Source: an uncultured Collinsella sp.
GTDB lineage: Bacteria; Actinomycetota; Coriobacteriia; Coriobacteriales; Coriobacteriaceae
Direction of reading: 5' to 3'
Length of the DNA stretch: 28,664 nucleotides
Assembly (NCBI GenBank): GCA_958413765.1
Contig: CATYVH010000023.1
Coordinates: 1 to 28,664 of the forward strand
The notes below the pieces were generated by a model. The model saw nothing but the letters and a program-made list of their open reading frames with translations. It made no database searches and was not told the origin of the DNA. Below, piece by piece: positions 7,903-15,874 of this stretch. The translations under genes and the position numbers were made by a program. Each line of letters begins with the position of its first letter. Position 1 is the stretch's first letter.

Positions 7903-8466
7903 CTACTTGGTCTTGGCTACCAGCAGCGGGTCGCCCAGCTTGACGAGCGGGTTGCCGCCGATAAGCGTGCCGGACTCGCCGACATGGTCGATGCTCTTAA
8001 GACGATCGAGCTCGGAGACGATGACGGTCACGATGTCCTCGTGACCGGCGGCCTTGATGGCCTCGCGGTCGAAACTGATGAGCGGCTGGCCTGCCTTGAC
8101 CGTGTCACCCATCTCGACAAAGCGGGCAAAACCTTTGCCGTTCATTTCCACGGTGCCCAGGCCAACATGGATGAACACGCGAAGACCGTCCTCGGTGATC
8201 ATGCCGATGGAGTGGTTGGTGACGGTGGTGGCGCCGATGCGGCCGTTGGCGGGCGCATAGATGGTGCCGGTAATGGGCTCGATGCCGTAGCCCTGACCGA
8301 GCATACCCGAGGCGATGGTCTCATCGGGAACCTCATCGAGGTTGACGAGCACGCCGTTGACGGGGGCGTAGATGACGCCTTCGCGGGTGGCGAAGCTTGC
8401 TGCGGGCGGAACGGATGCCTCGCCCGTCGAGGTGAAGGTGGACTTAAGCGAATCGAGCAGACCCAT
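7903..8466 (-). CDS. crr: PTS glucose-type EIIA protein
   Basis: A 187-residue stand-alone EIIA of the glucose family (PTS_EIIA_1). It takes phosphate from HPr and passes it to a sugar-specific EIIB; in many bacteria it also signals carbon status. Visible motifs are GVIYAPVNGVLVNLDEVPD at the start of the domain, GTIYAPANGRI, TNHSIGMI with the accessory histidine (H85), and VFIHVGLGTVEMNGKGF with H100 as the expected phosphorylation site. No EIIB or EIIC domain is attached and none is encoded nearby, so it must serve a permease elsewhere. The ATG at 8466 has GGAGG 7 nt upstream. A LacI/CcpA-type palindrome lies in the divergent promoter region. The gene name is by family; the real partner sugar is unknown. 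Confidence 0.93.
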   Translation of the reverse strand: MGLLDSLKSTFTSTGEASVPPAASFATREGVIYAPVNGVLVNLDEVPDETIASGMLGQGYGIEPITGTIYAPANGRIGATTVTNHSIGMITEDGLRVFIHVGLGTVEMNGKGFARFVEMGDTVKAGQPLISFDREAIKAAGHEDIVTVIVSELDRLKSIDHVGESGTLIGGNPLVKLGDPLLVAKTK

Positions 8467-8513
8467 AGTTGCCTCCAACTTAAATAGGCGCATATCGCGC
8501 GCTTGGTTTGCCG

Positions 8514-8523
8514 GAAACGTTTC
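8514..8523. promoter_or_regulatory. LacI/CcpA-type operator upstream of crr
   Basis: The perfect 10-bp palindrome GAAACGTTTC (GGAAACGTTTCA with flanks) has the central CG and half-site pattern of LacI/GalR-family and cre operators. It lies 48 nt upstream of the crr start, in the 243-nt gap shared with the divergent hydrolase gene. A TTGACC element on the minus strand (8547-8542) is a possible -35, but no -10 at ideal spacing was found. Confidence 0.55.
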
Positions 8524-8709
8524 ATATGTGTTTCGCGGCTTGGTCAACGCCCCTATTTTACGCTGCTCAACGATACCTCTGAACTGGGATTATGTGATAT
8601 ATCAGTTGAAGGGAAACTTATTGCTGGAGTGTTTCTTCGCCACGGGCTCAAGTGGGGTACGCTTAGACGCGAAAAACAAGGGCGCATAATCTGCGCGAAG
8701 GGAGCACAT

Positions 8710-9609
8710 ATGATTGTCGAGAACCATGCGCTGTGGGGCGAGGAGCCGACCGAGGAGTATCCGGCGACGTTTACGTATTTGGGTGCCGAGCCGCTGCCCG
8801 ATAAGCCGAATGGCCGCCGCCCTGCCGTGATTATCTGCGGCGGAGGTGCGTTTACGCATATCGCTCCGCATGAGCAGGATCCCGTGGCGTTTGCGTTTTT
8901 GGACCGCGGCTACCAGGCCTTTGTGCTCAACTATGTGACAAGTGGCACGGGCGACGTGAGCTTTCCTCACCCGCAGGCAGACCTTGCCAAGATGGTCGCC
9001 ACGGTTCGCGCCAACGCCGACGAGTGGCATGTCGATCCCAAGCGCGTGTGCGTCGTGGGCTTCTCGGCAGGCGGCATGATCTGCGCTTCGCTGGCAACGC
9101 AATGGAAGACTGGTCCCTTCGCGGCGCTTGCCGGGTCGCGTCCGGACGACATTCGTCCCGATGCCGTGGTGCTGGGCTATCCGCTGCTCGACTTTGCCTA
9201 TGTGCGCGACATGCAGACGCGCGACCCGCGCATCGACCTGCGCGTTCCCAAGACGGGTGGCAAGACGGGGCGCGATTTGCTCAACGACTATCTGTCGATG
9301 GTGACGGGCGGTGAGGCGACCGACGAGCACCTGGCCGACATCTGCCCCACCACGCATGTTTCGCGTCAGATGCCGCCGACCTTTGTGTGGGGCGTGTCCG
9401 ACGACAAGACGGCGCCGATCGCGCAGGTCTATCCGTTTGCGCAGCGCATGGCCGAGGAGGGCGTCGCTTGCGAGATGCACGTCTTTGACCAAGGTGGTCA
9501 CGGGCTTTCGCTCGGCAACGCCAACACCGCGGTCGATAACGAGGACAAGCAGGTGGCGGTCCGTCCTTGGATCCGCCTGGCCTTCCGTTTCCTGGAGCGC
9601 CATATGTAA
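8710..9609 (+). CDS. Alpha/beta hydrolase (BD-FAE/acetyl-esterase type)
   Basis: A 299-residue probable esterase of the alpha/beta-hydrolase fold. The catalytic serine lies in GFSAGG, the oxyanion loop in VIICGGGAF, the likely acid in VWGVSDDKTAPI, and the histidine in DQGGHGLS near the C-terminus. This layout is like esterases that remove acetyl or feruloyl groups from carbohydrates or small molecules. No signal peptide is seen, so it is probably cytoplasmic. The start is the ATG at 8710 with AGGGAG about 7 nt upstream; the open frame extends further upstream without coding character. It is divergent from crr and followed 47 nt later by a small gene with its own strong ribosome site. The natural substrate cannot be inferred. 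Confidence 0.9.
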   Translation: MIVENHALWGEEPTEEYPATFTYLGAEPLPDKPNGRRPAVIICGGGAFTHIAPHEQDPVAFAFLDRGYQAFVLNYVTSGTGDVSFPHPQADLAKMVATVRANADEWHVDPKRVCVVGFSAGGMICASLATQWKTGPFAALAGSRPDDIRPDAVVLGYPLLDFAYVRDMQTRDPRIDLRVPKTGGKTGRDLLNDYLSMVTGGEATDEHLADICPTTHVSRQMPPTFVWGVSDDKTAPIAQVYPFAQRMAEEGVACEMHVFDQGGHGLSLGNANTAVDNEDKQVAVRPWIRLAFRFLERHM

Positions 9610-9656
9610 AAGTAGACTACTTGCCCGTTTCAAAAAGTCTGCTTAGAGGAGGAGCC

Positions 9657-9977
9657 ATGCTTGAGGGTACGTATGTGGTTTCGGCCCAGACGCTGGTGGG
9701 GAGTAAACGCGGCGAGGTGACGTTTTCACATGGGGTGAACGGCGTGCTCAGGGCAGTACTAAACGTCAGGGGTCTCAATATCGCTCTCTCGAGTGCCCGC
9801 GCTGAGGGCGATTTCTTTGAGCTCTCGGGTACTATCTCCCACGTCTTGATGGGCAAGGCGCCCTTTACATGCACGGGGTCAGTCGAGGGTGATCGACTCA
9901 CTGCTACCGCGCGGTCGGGTTCCGTTTCGATCTCGCTGAGCGGTATGCGCAAAGAGCTTTCGGGGCGCACCGCATAA
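9657..9977 (+). CDS. Small beta-rich protein of unknown function
   Basis: A 106-residue protein I do not recognise. After the first few residues (MLEGTYVVSAQTLVGSKRG) it is an alternating pattern of short hydrophobic strands separated by glycine and polar turns (GEVTFS, AVLNVRGLNIALSSA, DFFELSGTISHV, FTCTGSVEGDRLTATA, SVSISLSGM), which suggests a small beta-barrel or calycin-like fold. No signal peptide, cysteine pair or catalytic motif stands out. The ATG at 9657 has a strong GGAGGAG site. It lies between the hydrolase and feoAB, both on the same strand, and may share the hydrolase transcript. Domains of this look may bind small hydrophobic ligands, but that is a guess from pattern only. Confidence 0.75.
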   Translation: MLEGTYVVSAQTLVGSKRGEVTFSHGVNGVLRAVLNVRGLNIALSSARAEGDFFELSGTISHVLMGKAPFTCTGSVEGDRLTATARSGSVSISLSGMRKELSGRTA

Positions 9978-10048
9978 AGTTTGCGCAGGTAAACATCGGT
10001 ATTTGACTTTATAAAATAGTTCAGAGCGCTATCATTTGTCGTTACGAG

Positions 10049-10075
10049 TTGGTTAGCCCCGGTAAACGGTTAACC
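10049..10075. promoter_or_regulatory. Possible DtxR/IdeR-type metal box upstream of feoAB
   Basis: TTGGTTAGCC at 10049-10058 matches the left half of the actinobacterial iron-box consensus (AGGTTAGSC), and an 8-bp palindrome GGTTAACC follows at 10068-10075. GGTTA and TAACC form inverted arms 15 nt apart. It lies in the feoAB leader, where an iron-responsive repressor would be expected, but the right half matches poorly. Confidence 0.35.
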
Positions 10076-10098
10076 GCGTCTAACGAAAGGATGAGCGC

Positions 10099-12459
10099 GT
10101 GAAGCTCGATACACTCGAGATTGGAAAGGACGCCGTTGTCGCATCGGTGACATCCGATGATCAGGCGCTCCGACAGCATATTTTGGACATGGGCCTAACG
10201 CCGGGCACCGAAGTCACCATGATGAAATACGCCCCTATGGGAGATCCGCTCGAGATCCGTCTGCGTGGCTACGAGTTGACACTGCGCAAGGACGATGCCG
10301 CCCGCATTGAGCTCGTGGGCATTCACGATACCGATATGGGTCCGCGCGCTAACGCTGCAATCGGCACGACGGAGCATCCGGCACTCGGCGAGGGGACGTA
10401 TTCGCCCCGTGCGGCAAAAACGGCCGTGCCCGAGGACGCACCGCTGCACTTTGCCCTCGCCGGCAACCAAAACTGCGGTAAGACCACGCTGTTCAACCAG
10501 CTTACGGGCTCCAACCAGCACGTCGGTAACTTTCCCGGCGTGACGGTCGACCGCAAGGACGGCACTATCCGTAACCACCCCGAGGCGAGCGTTACCGACC
10601 TGCCCGGCATTTACTCCCTGTCGCCGTACACGGGCGAGGAGATTGTGAGCCGCCAGTTTATCCTTGACGAGCATCCCGATGCCATCATCGATATCATCGA
10701 CGCCACCAACATCGAGCGCAATCTGTACCTGACACTGCAGCTTATGGAGCTCGATCGCCCCATGGTCATCGCGCTCAACATGATGGACGAGGTGACCGCC
10801 AACGGTGGCGCCGTAGACGTCAACCTGCTCGAGAGCCTGTTGGGCGTGCCTGTTGTCCCCATTAGCGCTGCCCGCAACGAGGGTATTGGCGAGCTGGTGG
10901 ATCATGCCTTGCACGTGGCGCGGTTCCGCGAGCGCCCCGGCCGCCTGGACTTCTGCGCGCCCGATGGTCCAGACGGCGGCGCGCTGCATCGCTGCATTCA
11001 CGGCATCGCCAACCTGATCGAGGACCATGCCGCGACGGCGCATATCCCGGTGCGTTTTGCGGCGACCAAGCTGGTTGAGGGCGACGAGCTGGTGACCGAG
11101 GCGCTTCATCTGGACCGTAACGAACTTGACGCCATCGAGCACATCATTGCCCAGATGGAGGGTGAGGCCGGTACCGACCGTCTATCTGCACTGGCTGACA
11201 TGCGCTTCGGCTTTATCGGCGACGTGTGTGGGCGCTGCGTCGTCAAGCCGCACGAGAGCCGCGAGCACGTGCGTTCCGTCAAGATCGACCGCATCCTGAC
11301 GGGTCGCTACACGGCCATTCCAGCGTTCCTGGTGATCATGGGTCTCGTCTTTTGGCTGACGTTTGGCGTGATCGGCGCGGCGCTGCAGGGACTTATGGAG
11401 GACGGCATCGCTGCCATCATCGCCTCGGCCGATGCGGGCCTCAAGGCGTTCGGCACCAACGACGTGGTGCGCTCGCTGGCTGTCGACGGCGTGCTTACGG
11501 GCGTGGGCAGCGTGCTGACCTTCCTGCCGATTATCGTCGTGCTCTTTTTGTTCCTCTCCATTCTGGAAGACTCCGGCTACATGGCGCGCGTGGCCTTTGT
11601 CATGGATAAAGTGCTGCGTCGCTTTGGCCTGTCGGGCCGCAGCTTCGTGCCTATGCTCGTCGGTTTTGGCTGCACCGTGCCGGCTATCATGTCGACCCGT
11701 ACGCTCCCATCCGAGCACGACCGCAAGATGACGGTCATGCTCACGCCGTTCATGAGCTGTTCGGCCAAGTTGCCGGTCTACGGTCTGCTGTGCGGGGCAT
11801 TCTTCCCGCAGGCGACAGTTCCCGCCATGGTCTCGCTCTATCTGATTGGTATCGTGGTCGGCTGCATTGCCGCCCTGGTGCTCAACCGCACGGCATTTAA
11901 GGGCGACCCGGTGCCGTTTATCATGGAGCTTCCCAATTACCGCCTGCCGAGCGTCAAGACGACGGTGATGCTGGCATGGGATAAGGCCAAGGACTTTATT
12001 ACCAAGGCCTTTACCATTATCTTTGCCGCCACCGTGGTCATCTGGTTCCTCCAGACGTTCGATATCCGCTTTAATGTGGTCGCCGATCAGTCGCAGAGTC
12101 TGCTTGCCGGTCTGGGTAGCATCATCGCGCCGGTGTTGGCCCCACTCGGTTTTGGCGACTGGCGTGCGTCGACGGCGCTCGTCACCGGACTCATTGCCAA
12201 GGAGAGCGTCATCTCGACGCTCACGGTGCTTTTGGGCGCAACGTCGCCCGCGGCGCTGTCGACCATGTTTTCGCCGTTTACCGCCTACGTGTTCCTGGTC
12301 TTTACGCTGCTGTACCCGCCCTGCGTAGCGGCAATCGGCGCCGTCAAGAGCGAGTTGGGCGCGCGCTATGCCGTGGCCGTGTTCGCGTTTCAGGTGACGG
12401 TCGCCTGGATCGTGGCGTTTGTCGTGCATTCGGCGGGCATATTGCTGGGGCTGGCTTAG
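10099..12459 (+). CDS. feoB: FeoA-FeoB fusion, ferrous iron transporter
   Basis: A 786-residue fusion for ferrous iron uptake across the cell membrane. Residues ~1-75 are a FeoA domain (SH3-like; MGLTPGTEVTMMKYAPMGDP), followed by a short linker. The FeoB G domain then shows G1 GNQNCGKTT (122-130), G2 around PGVTVDRKDG, G3 DLPGIYS, G4 NMMD and G5 SAARNEG. From about residue 405 to the end come hydrophobic segments and two Gate domains, including GFGCTVPAIMSTRTL and SCSAKLPVYGLL. In many bacteria FeoA and FeoB are separate proteins. No FeoC is seen. The GTG at 10099 is chosen because AAAGGA lies 7 nt upstream. A possible iron-box sequence lies in the leader. Confidence 0.95.
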   Translation: MKLDTLEIGKDAVVASVTSDDQALRQHILDMGLTPGTEVTMMKYAPMGDPLEIRLRGYELTLRKDDAARIELVGIHDTDMGPRANAAIGTTEHPALGEGTYSPRAAKTAVPEDAPLHFALAGNQNCGKTTLFNQLTGSNQHVGNFPGVTVDRKDGTIRNHPEASVTDLPGIYSLSPYTGEEIVSRQFILDEHPDAIIDIIDATNIERNLYLTLQLMELDRPMVIALNMMDEVTANGGAVDVNLLESLLGVPVVPISAARNEGIGELVDHALHVARFRERPGRLDFCAPDGPDGGALHRCIHGIANLIEDHAATAHIPVRFAATKLVEGDELVTEALHLDRNELDAIEHIIAQMEGEAGTDRLSALADMRFGFIGDVCGRCVVKPHESREHVRSVKIDRILTGRYTAIPAFLVIMGLVFWLTFGVIGAALQGLMEDGIAAIIASADAGLKAFGTNDVVRSLAVDGVLTGVGSVLTFLPIIVVLFLFLSILEDSGYMARVAFVMDKVLRRFGLSGRSFVPMLVGFGCTVPAIMSTRTLPSEHDRKMTVMLTPFMSCSAKLPVYGLLCGAFFPQATVPAMVSLYLIGIVVGCIAALVLNRTAFKGDPVPFIMELPNYRLPSVKTTVMLAWDKAKDFITKAFTIIFAATVVIWFLQTFDIRFNVVADQSQSLLAGLGSIIAPVLAPLGFGDWRASTALVTGLIAKESVISTLTVLLGATSPAALSTMFSPFTAYVFLVFTLLYPPCVAAIGAVKSELGARYAVAVFAFQVTVAWIVAFVVHSAGILLGLA

Positions 12460-12500
12460 TTATTTATTGATGGCGCAACCTCTGTGTATTGAGTTGATTA

Positions 12501-12534
12501 CGGCCCCGCATCTGTTGCTGACGGATGCGGGACC
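12501..12534 (+). terminator. Hairpin after feoAB
   Basis: Arms 12501-12512 and 12523-12534 pair over 12 positions with a single C-A mismatch. The U-tract is poor (TTGCTATATAAT). The next gene's promoter is embedded in the same sequence, so this is at best a moderate terminator. Confidence 0.55.
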
Positions 12535-12547
12535 GTTGCTATATAAT
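12518..12547 (+). promoter_or_regulatory. Promoter of the sotB-like gene
   Basis: A perfect -10 TATAAT (12542-12547) is preceded at 18 nt by CTGACG (12518-12523), a 4/6 match to the -35. The -35 falls in the loop and right arm of the feoAB hairpin. Predicted start near 12554, giving a leader of about 27 nt. Confidence 0.7.
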
Positions 12548-12580
12548 CGCCTCCGCTCAAAATGATTGGAGACGTTATAT

Positions 12581-13777
12581 ATGAGTCAGGCAAGACAAGA
12601 TGGCATCTCACTCAGGCAGTGGCTCCCGCTTATCGGGCTCGCCTGCTGCGCATTCGTGTTCAACACGTCGGAGTTCATGCCCATCGGCCTTCTGACCGAT
12701 ATCGCCGCGTCGTTCTCGCTCACCGAGGCCCAGGCAGGCATCATGATCTCGGTCTACGCCTGGGGCGTCATGTTGCTGTCGTTGCCGCTTATGGTGTTTG
12801 CCTCGCGCTTCGAGTTCAAGCGTATGCTGCTCGGCGTGCTTGCCGTGTTCTCGCTGGGTCAGTTCCTGTCCGCCGTGGCGCCTACCTATCCTATTTTGGT
12901 TTGCGCGCGTCTGGTGGTCGCCTGCGCGCATGCCGTGTTCTGGTCGGTCGCCTCAATCATGGCCTCGCGCCTGGTTGACAGTCGCCACGGGGCGCTCGCC
13001 ATTAGCATGATCGCCACGGGCTCGTCCATCGCGCAGATCTTTGGCCTGCCGATCGGCCGCGCCATCGGGCTGGCCGTGGGCTGGCGTATGACGTTTGCCG
13101 TGGTCGGAGCTTTTTCTGCCGTCGCGGTCGTCTACCAGGCCGCGGTGTTCCCGGCCATGCCGGTGGGCGAGCGCTTTACCGTTAAGCAGCTGCCCGAGCT
13201 GCTCAAGAATCCGTTCCTCATCGCGCTTTATGCGGTCACGGTCTTTATGGCGACCGGCTACTACGCGGGTTACAGCTATATCGAGCCCTTCCTGGCGCAG
13301 GTCGCCCATGTCGACGCAAGCGCCATCACCATGACGCTGACGGCGTTTGGCTGCTCCGGTCTGCTCGGAAGCTGGCTGTTCGGCCGACTGTTCGATGGCC
13401 ATCGCTTTCCGTTCTTGGCTATCACGCTCTCCGGCGTGCCGGTGGCTCTGCTGCTCATGGGTCCGGTTGCACCGTCGCTCGTCGCCGTTCTCGCTGTTTG
13501 CGCGCTATGGGGCTGCTGCTCCACGGCCTTTAACGTGGCGTTTCAGGCCGAGCTCATCAAGTACACGCCGGCGGATTCGTCGGCCGTCGCCATGTCGATC
13601 TTCTCGGGCCTGTTTAACCTCGGCATCGGCACGGGCACCGCGATCGGCGGCGCCGTGGTTTCGGGTCCCGGTATCTCCTGGATTGGCTTCGCGGGCGGGG
13701 CGATTACCGTCGTGGGCGTCATCCTCGCCATCACCGTACTGTTCCCGGCCATACGCCGCGCCAAGCCCGTCGCCTAA
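12581..13777 (+). CDS. sotB: MFS sugar/drug efflux transporter, SotB-like
   Basis: A 398-residue major-facilitator protein with about 12 membrane segments, resembling E. coli SotB (YdeA), which exports arabinose, IPTG and related sugars by proton exchange. The likeness is direct: FVFNTSEFMPIGLLTDIA near the N-terminus, then ISVYAWGVMLLSLPLM, the conserved HAVFWSVAS, ATGSSIAQIFGLPIGRAIG with GWRMTF, GYSYIEPF in the second half and FSGLFNLGIGTG near the end all have recognisable counterparts. Loops are short, as usual for the DHA1 group. The ATG at 12581 has GGAG 9 nt upstream; a TTG at 12566 is less likely. It appears to be a single-gene unit with its own promoter and downstream hairpin. Substrate assigned by similarity only. 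Confidence 0.88.
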   Translation: MSQARQDGISLRQWLPLIGLACCAFVFNTSEFMPIGLLTDIAASFSLTEAQAGIMISVYAWGVMLLSLPLMVFASRFEFKRMLLGVLAVFSLGQFLSAVAPTYPILVCARLVVACAHAVFWSVASIMASRLVDSRHGALAISMIATGSSIAQIFGLPIGRAIGLAVGWRMTFAVVGAFSAVAVVYQAAVFPAMPVGERFTVKQLPELLKNPFLIALYAVTVFMATGYYAGYSYIEPFLAQVAHVDASAITMTLTAFGCSGLLGSWLFGRLFDGHRFPFLAITLSGVPVALLLMGPVAPSLVAVLAVCALWGCCSTAFNVAFQAELIKYTPADSSAVAMSIFSGLFNLGIGTGTAIGGAVVSGPGISWIGFAGGAITVVGVILAITVLFPAIRRAKPVA

Positions 13778-13795
13778 TCACGTTCCCTCATCAGT

Positions 13796-13866
13796 TGCGG
13801 TGAAATACGGACTGTTTGCCCGGTTTATTGGCCCCAACAGTTCCTATTCCACCGCAGCTTATTTTG
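13796..13866 (+). terminator. Long imperfect hairpin after the sotB-like gene
   Basis: Arms of 21 nt (13796-13816 and 13836-13856) match at 18 positions; one of the other three is a G-U pair in plus-strand RNA. The 19-nt loop can fold further. TTATTTT follows on the plus strand, so it can end the sotB transcript. Its length is unusual for a simple terminator and suggests an intergenic repeat element. Confidence 0.6.
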
Positions 13867-13929
13867 GGGGAGAGGATACAAGCCGGCATACAATGGATGT
13901 CGTTGTGTTGAGCTTACCGGGAGGTTGCT

Positions 13930-15306
13930 ATGTGGGCATACGAGACGACGTTCTACCAGATCTATCCGCTGGGCTTTTGTGGAGCTCCGCGCGAAAACGC
14001 CGCGCCCGTTGCCGAGGATGAGCTCGCCCAGGCTGCCAACGCTGCGCCCAACCCCGATGCGCCCATCATGAAGATCGCCCAATGGGCCGACTACCTGCAA
14101 GAGCTCGGTATCGGTGCTGTGCTCATTAACCCGCCGCTCGAATCCGACAGCCATGGCTACGACACGCGCAGCCTGCGCCATATCGACCGTCGCCTGGGTG
14201 GGGATGCCGATTTTGCCGCCGTGTGCGAGACGCTGCGCGCCCATGGCATCCGCGTGGTGCTCGATGCGGTCTTCAACCATGTGGGCCGTGGCTTTTGGGC
14301 CTTCCGCGATGTGCAGGAGCGCAAGTGGGACTCGCCCTACAAGGATTGGTTCCACATCAGCTTTGACGGCGACTCCTGCTATGGCGATGGCTTTTGGTAC
14401 GAGGGCTGGGAAGGCCATTTTGAGCTCGTGAAGCTCAACCTGCAAAACCCCGCCGTGGTCGATTACCTGCTCGAGTCCGTGCGCCGTTGGGCCGACGTCT
14501 TTGGCGTCGACGGCCTGCGCCTGGACGTTGCCTATATGCTCGACCGCGACTTTATGCGCCGCCTGCACGCCTTTGCCCGTGAGCTCAAGCCCGACTTTGT
14601 GCTGATCGGCGAGACGCTCCACGGCGACTACAACCAGATCGTCAACGACGAGATGCTCGACTCCTGCACCAACTACGAGTGCTACAAGGGCCTGTACTCC
14701 AGCTTTAACTCGGTCAATATGTTCGAGATCGCGCACTCGCTGCACCGCCAGTTTGGCGGTGACCCGTGGTGCATTTATCGCGGCAAGCATCTGCTGTCGT
14801 TTGTCGACAACCACGATGTGCCGCGCCTGGCGAGCATCCTTACCGACAAGTCCTGTCTGCGCCCCGCTTATGGCATGCTCTTTGGCATGCCGGGCATTCC
14901 GTGCGTCTACTATGGCAGCGAGTGGGGGATTCCTGGCGAAAAGGGCGGCCCCGATGGTGACTGGGCGCTGCGACCTGCGCTCGATGAGCCTGCGCCCAAC
15001 GAGCTGACGGCCTTCATCAAGCAGCTCGCGCACCTGCGCTCGGCAGACGACGCGGCGGCCCGTGCCCTCAACTATGGTGCCTATCGCAACGTGGTGATTC
15101 AGAACAAGCAGCTGCTGTTCGAGCGCGCCTGCGACGACGCGACGGTGCTCGTGGCGGTCAATGCCGTGGGCGAGCCTTACACCTTTGGCGCCGGCGAGCT
15201 CAATGGGTCCTTTGTCGACCTGCTGGCCGACGGCGTGCCCACGGTCGAGCTGGCGGGCTCCCTTGAGCTTGCGCCCTACGAGGTGCGCTATCTGCTGAGG
15301 GCTTAG
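13930..15306 (+). CDS. GH13 alpha-amylase family glycosidase
   Basis: A 458-residue enzyme of the GH13 family acting on alpha-linked glucans or oligosaccharides, with no signal peptide and thus probably cytoplasmic. The barrel starts with TTFYQIYPLGF. Conserved regions are DAVFNHVG (D112, H117), DGLRLDVA with the nucleophile D199, IGETLHGD with the acid/base E228, and FVDNHDV with the third acid D296. PCVYYGSEWGIPG and a short C-terminal beta domain follow. The N-terminal region is compact and the size is small for cyclomaltodextrinases, so it may be a maltodextrin or oligo-alpha-glucosidase of a Coriobacteriia-specific kind; the exact reaction cannot be read. The ATG at 13930 has GGGAGG 6 nt upstream. 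The next gene starts 3 nt after its stop codon, indicating translational coupling. Confidence 0.92.
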   Translation: MWAYETTFYQIYPLGFCGAPRENAAPVAEDELAQAANAAPNPDAPIMKIAQWADYLQELGIGAVLINPPLESDSHGYDTRSLRHIDRRLGGDADFAAVCETLRAHGIRVVLDAVFNHVGRGFWAFRDVQERKWDSPYKDWFHISFDGDSCYGDGFWYEGWEGHFELVKLNLQNPAVVDYLLESVRRWADVFGVDGLRLDVAYMLDRDFMRRLHAFARELKPDFVLIGETLHGDYNQIVNDEMLDSCTNYECYKGLYSSFNSVNMFEIAHSLHRQFGGDPWCIYRGKHLLSFVDNHDVPRLASILTDKSCLRPAYGMLFGMPGIPCVYYGSEWGIPGEKGGPDGDWALRPALDEPAPNELTAFIKQLAHLRSADDAAARALNYGAYRNVVIQNKQLLFERACDDATVLVAVNAVGEPYTFGAGELNGSFVDLLADGVPTVELAGSLELAPYEVRYLLRA

Positions 15307-15309
15307 CTC

Positions 15310-15873
15310 GTGGCCGCGCCGGACGAGGGCTATCAACATATTGAGCATGGGTTTGAACCCGTGTTTGACGAGCACTCGCGCGTTTTGCTGCTGGGGTCGT
15401 TTCCCTCGGTGCTTTCGCGCGCCAATGCCTTTTATTACGGCAACCCTCAGAATCGCTTTTGGCGCGTGATGGCCGCGTGCCTCGGTGTGCCCGTGCCGCC
15501 CAACGAGGGAGACTTTTTGGCGAGCGGCGAGCCCGCGACGCTCGACGCCTCGATTGCTGCCAAGCGATCCATGCTGCTCAACGGCGGTGTGGCCCTGTGG
15601 GACGTGATCGAGAGCTGTGATATCAAGGGCTCAAGCGACGCGAGCATTCGCAACGTTGTGCCGGCACATATCGAGCGCATTACCGGCGCAGCCCCCATTG
15701 AGCAGGTGATATGCAACGGTGGTACAGCTGGCCGGCTCTACAAGCGCTATCTACAAGAACACACCGGGCTGCCCGCTATCGTCCTGCCCTCGACAAGTCC
15801 CGCCAATGCCGCCTGGCGCCTGGAGCGTCTTGTTGAGCGTTGGCACGAAGCCGTTGACTGGGCTGTTATTTAA
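15310..15873 (+). CDS. DNA-deoxyinosine glycosylase-like protein (MUG/UDG superfamily)
   Basis: A 187-residue protein of the uracil-DNA glycosylase superfamily, matching the hypoxanthine (deoxyinosine) DNA glycosylase group that removes deaminated adenine from DNA. Visible are LLLGSFPSVLSRANAFYYGN with QNRFW (active-site region, residues ~27-52), ALWDVIESCDIKGSSDASI, the ICNGGTAG strand-turn and the family-typical LPSTSPANA at about residues 159-167. The start is a GTG 3 nt after the amylase stop codon (TAG-CTC-GTG) with GAGG about 10 nt upstream, so translation is probably coupled to that gene although the functions look unrelated. The 3' end is one nucleotide from the end of a convergent gene. 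Confidence 0.85.
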   Translation: MAAPDEGYQHIEHGFEPVFDEHSRVLLLGSFPSVLSRANAFYYGNPQNRFWRVMAACLGVPVPPNEGDFLASGEPATLDASIAAKRSMLLNGGVALWDVIESCDIKGSSDASIRNVVPAHIERITGAAPIEQVICNGGTAGRLYKRYLQEHTGLPAIVLPSTSPANAAWRLERLVERWHEAVDWAVI

Positions 15874-15874
15874 T

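Noticed and set aside
8662..8690. CATAAT (8685-8690) as a promoter -10 for the hydrolase gene
   Set aside because: No -35 at proper spacing, and the resulting leader would be too short to hold the ribosome site comfortably.
10003..10035. TTGACT (10003-10008) and TATCAT (10030-10035) as a feoAB promoter
   Set aside because: Spacing is 21 nt, too long for a standard promoter; no better -10 was found.
10091..10102. A three-codon upstream frame (ATG AGC GCG TGA) overlapping the feoAB start
   Set aside because: The AAAGGA site is only 1-2 nt from this ATG and well placed for the GTG; most likely chance.
13866..13894. TACAAT (13889-13894) as the -10 of the amylase gene promoter
   Set aside because: The position of the -35 is G-rich with no match.
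13825..15375. A 516-codon minus-strand frame over the amylase gene
   Set aside because: Shadow of a GH13 gene with all catalytic residues; no start signal of its own.
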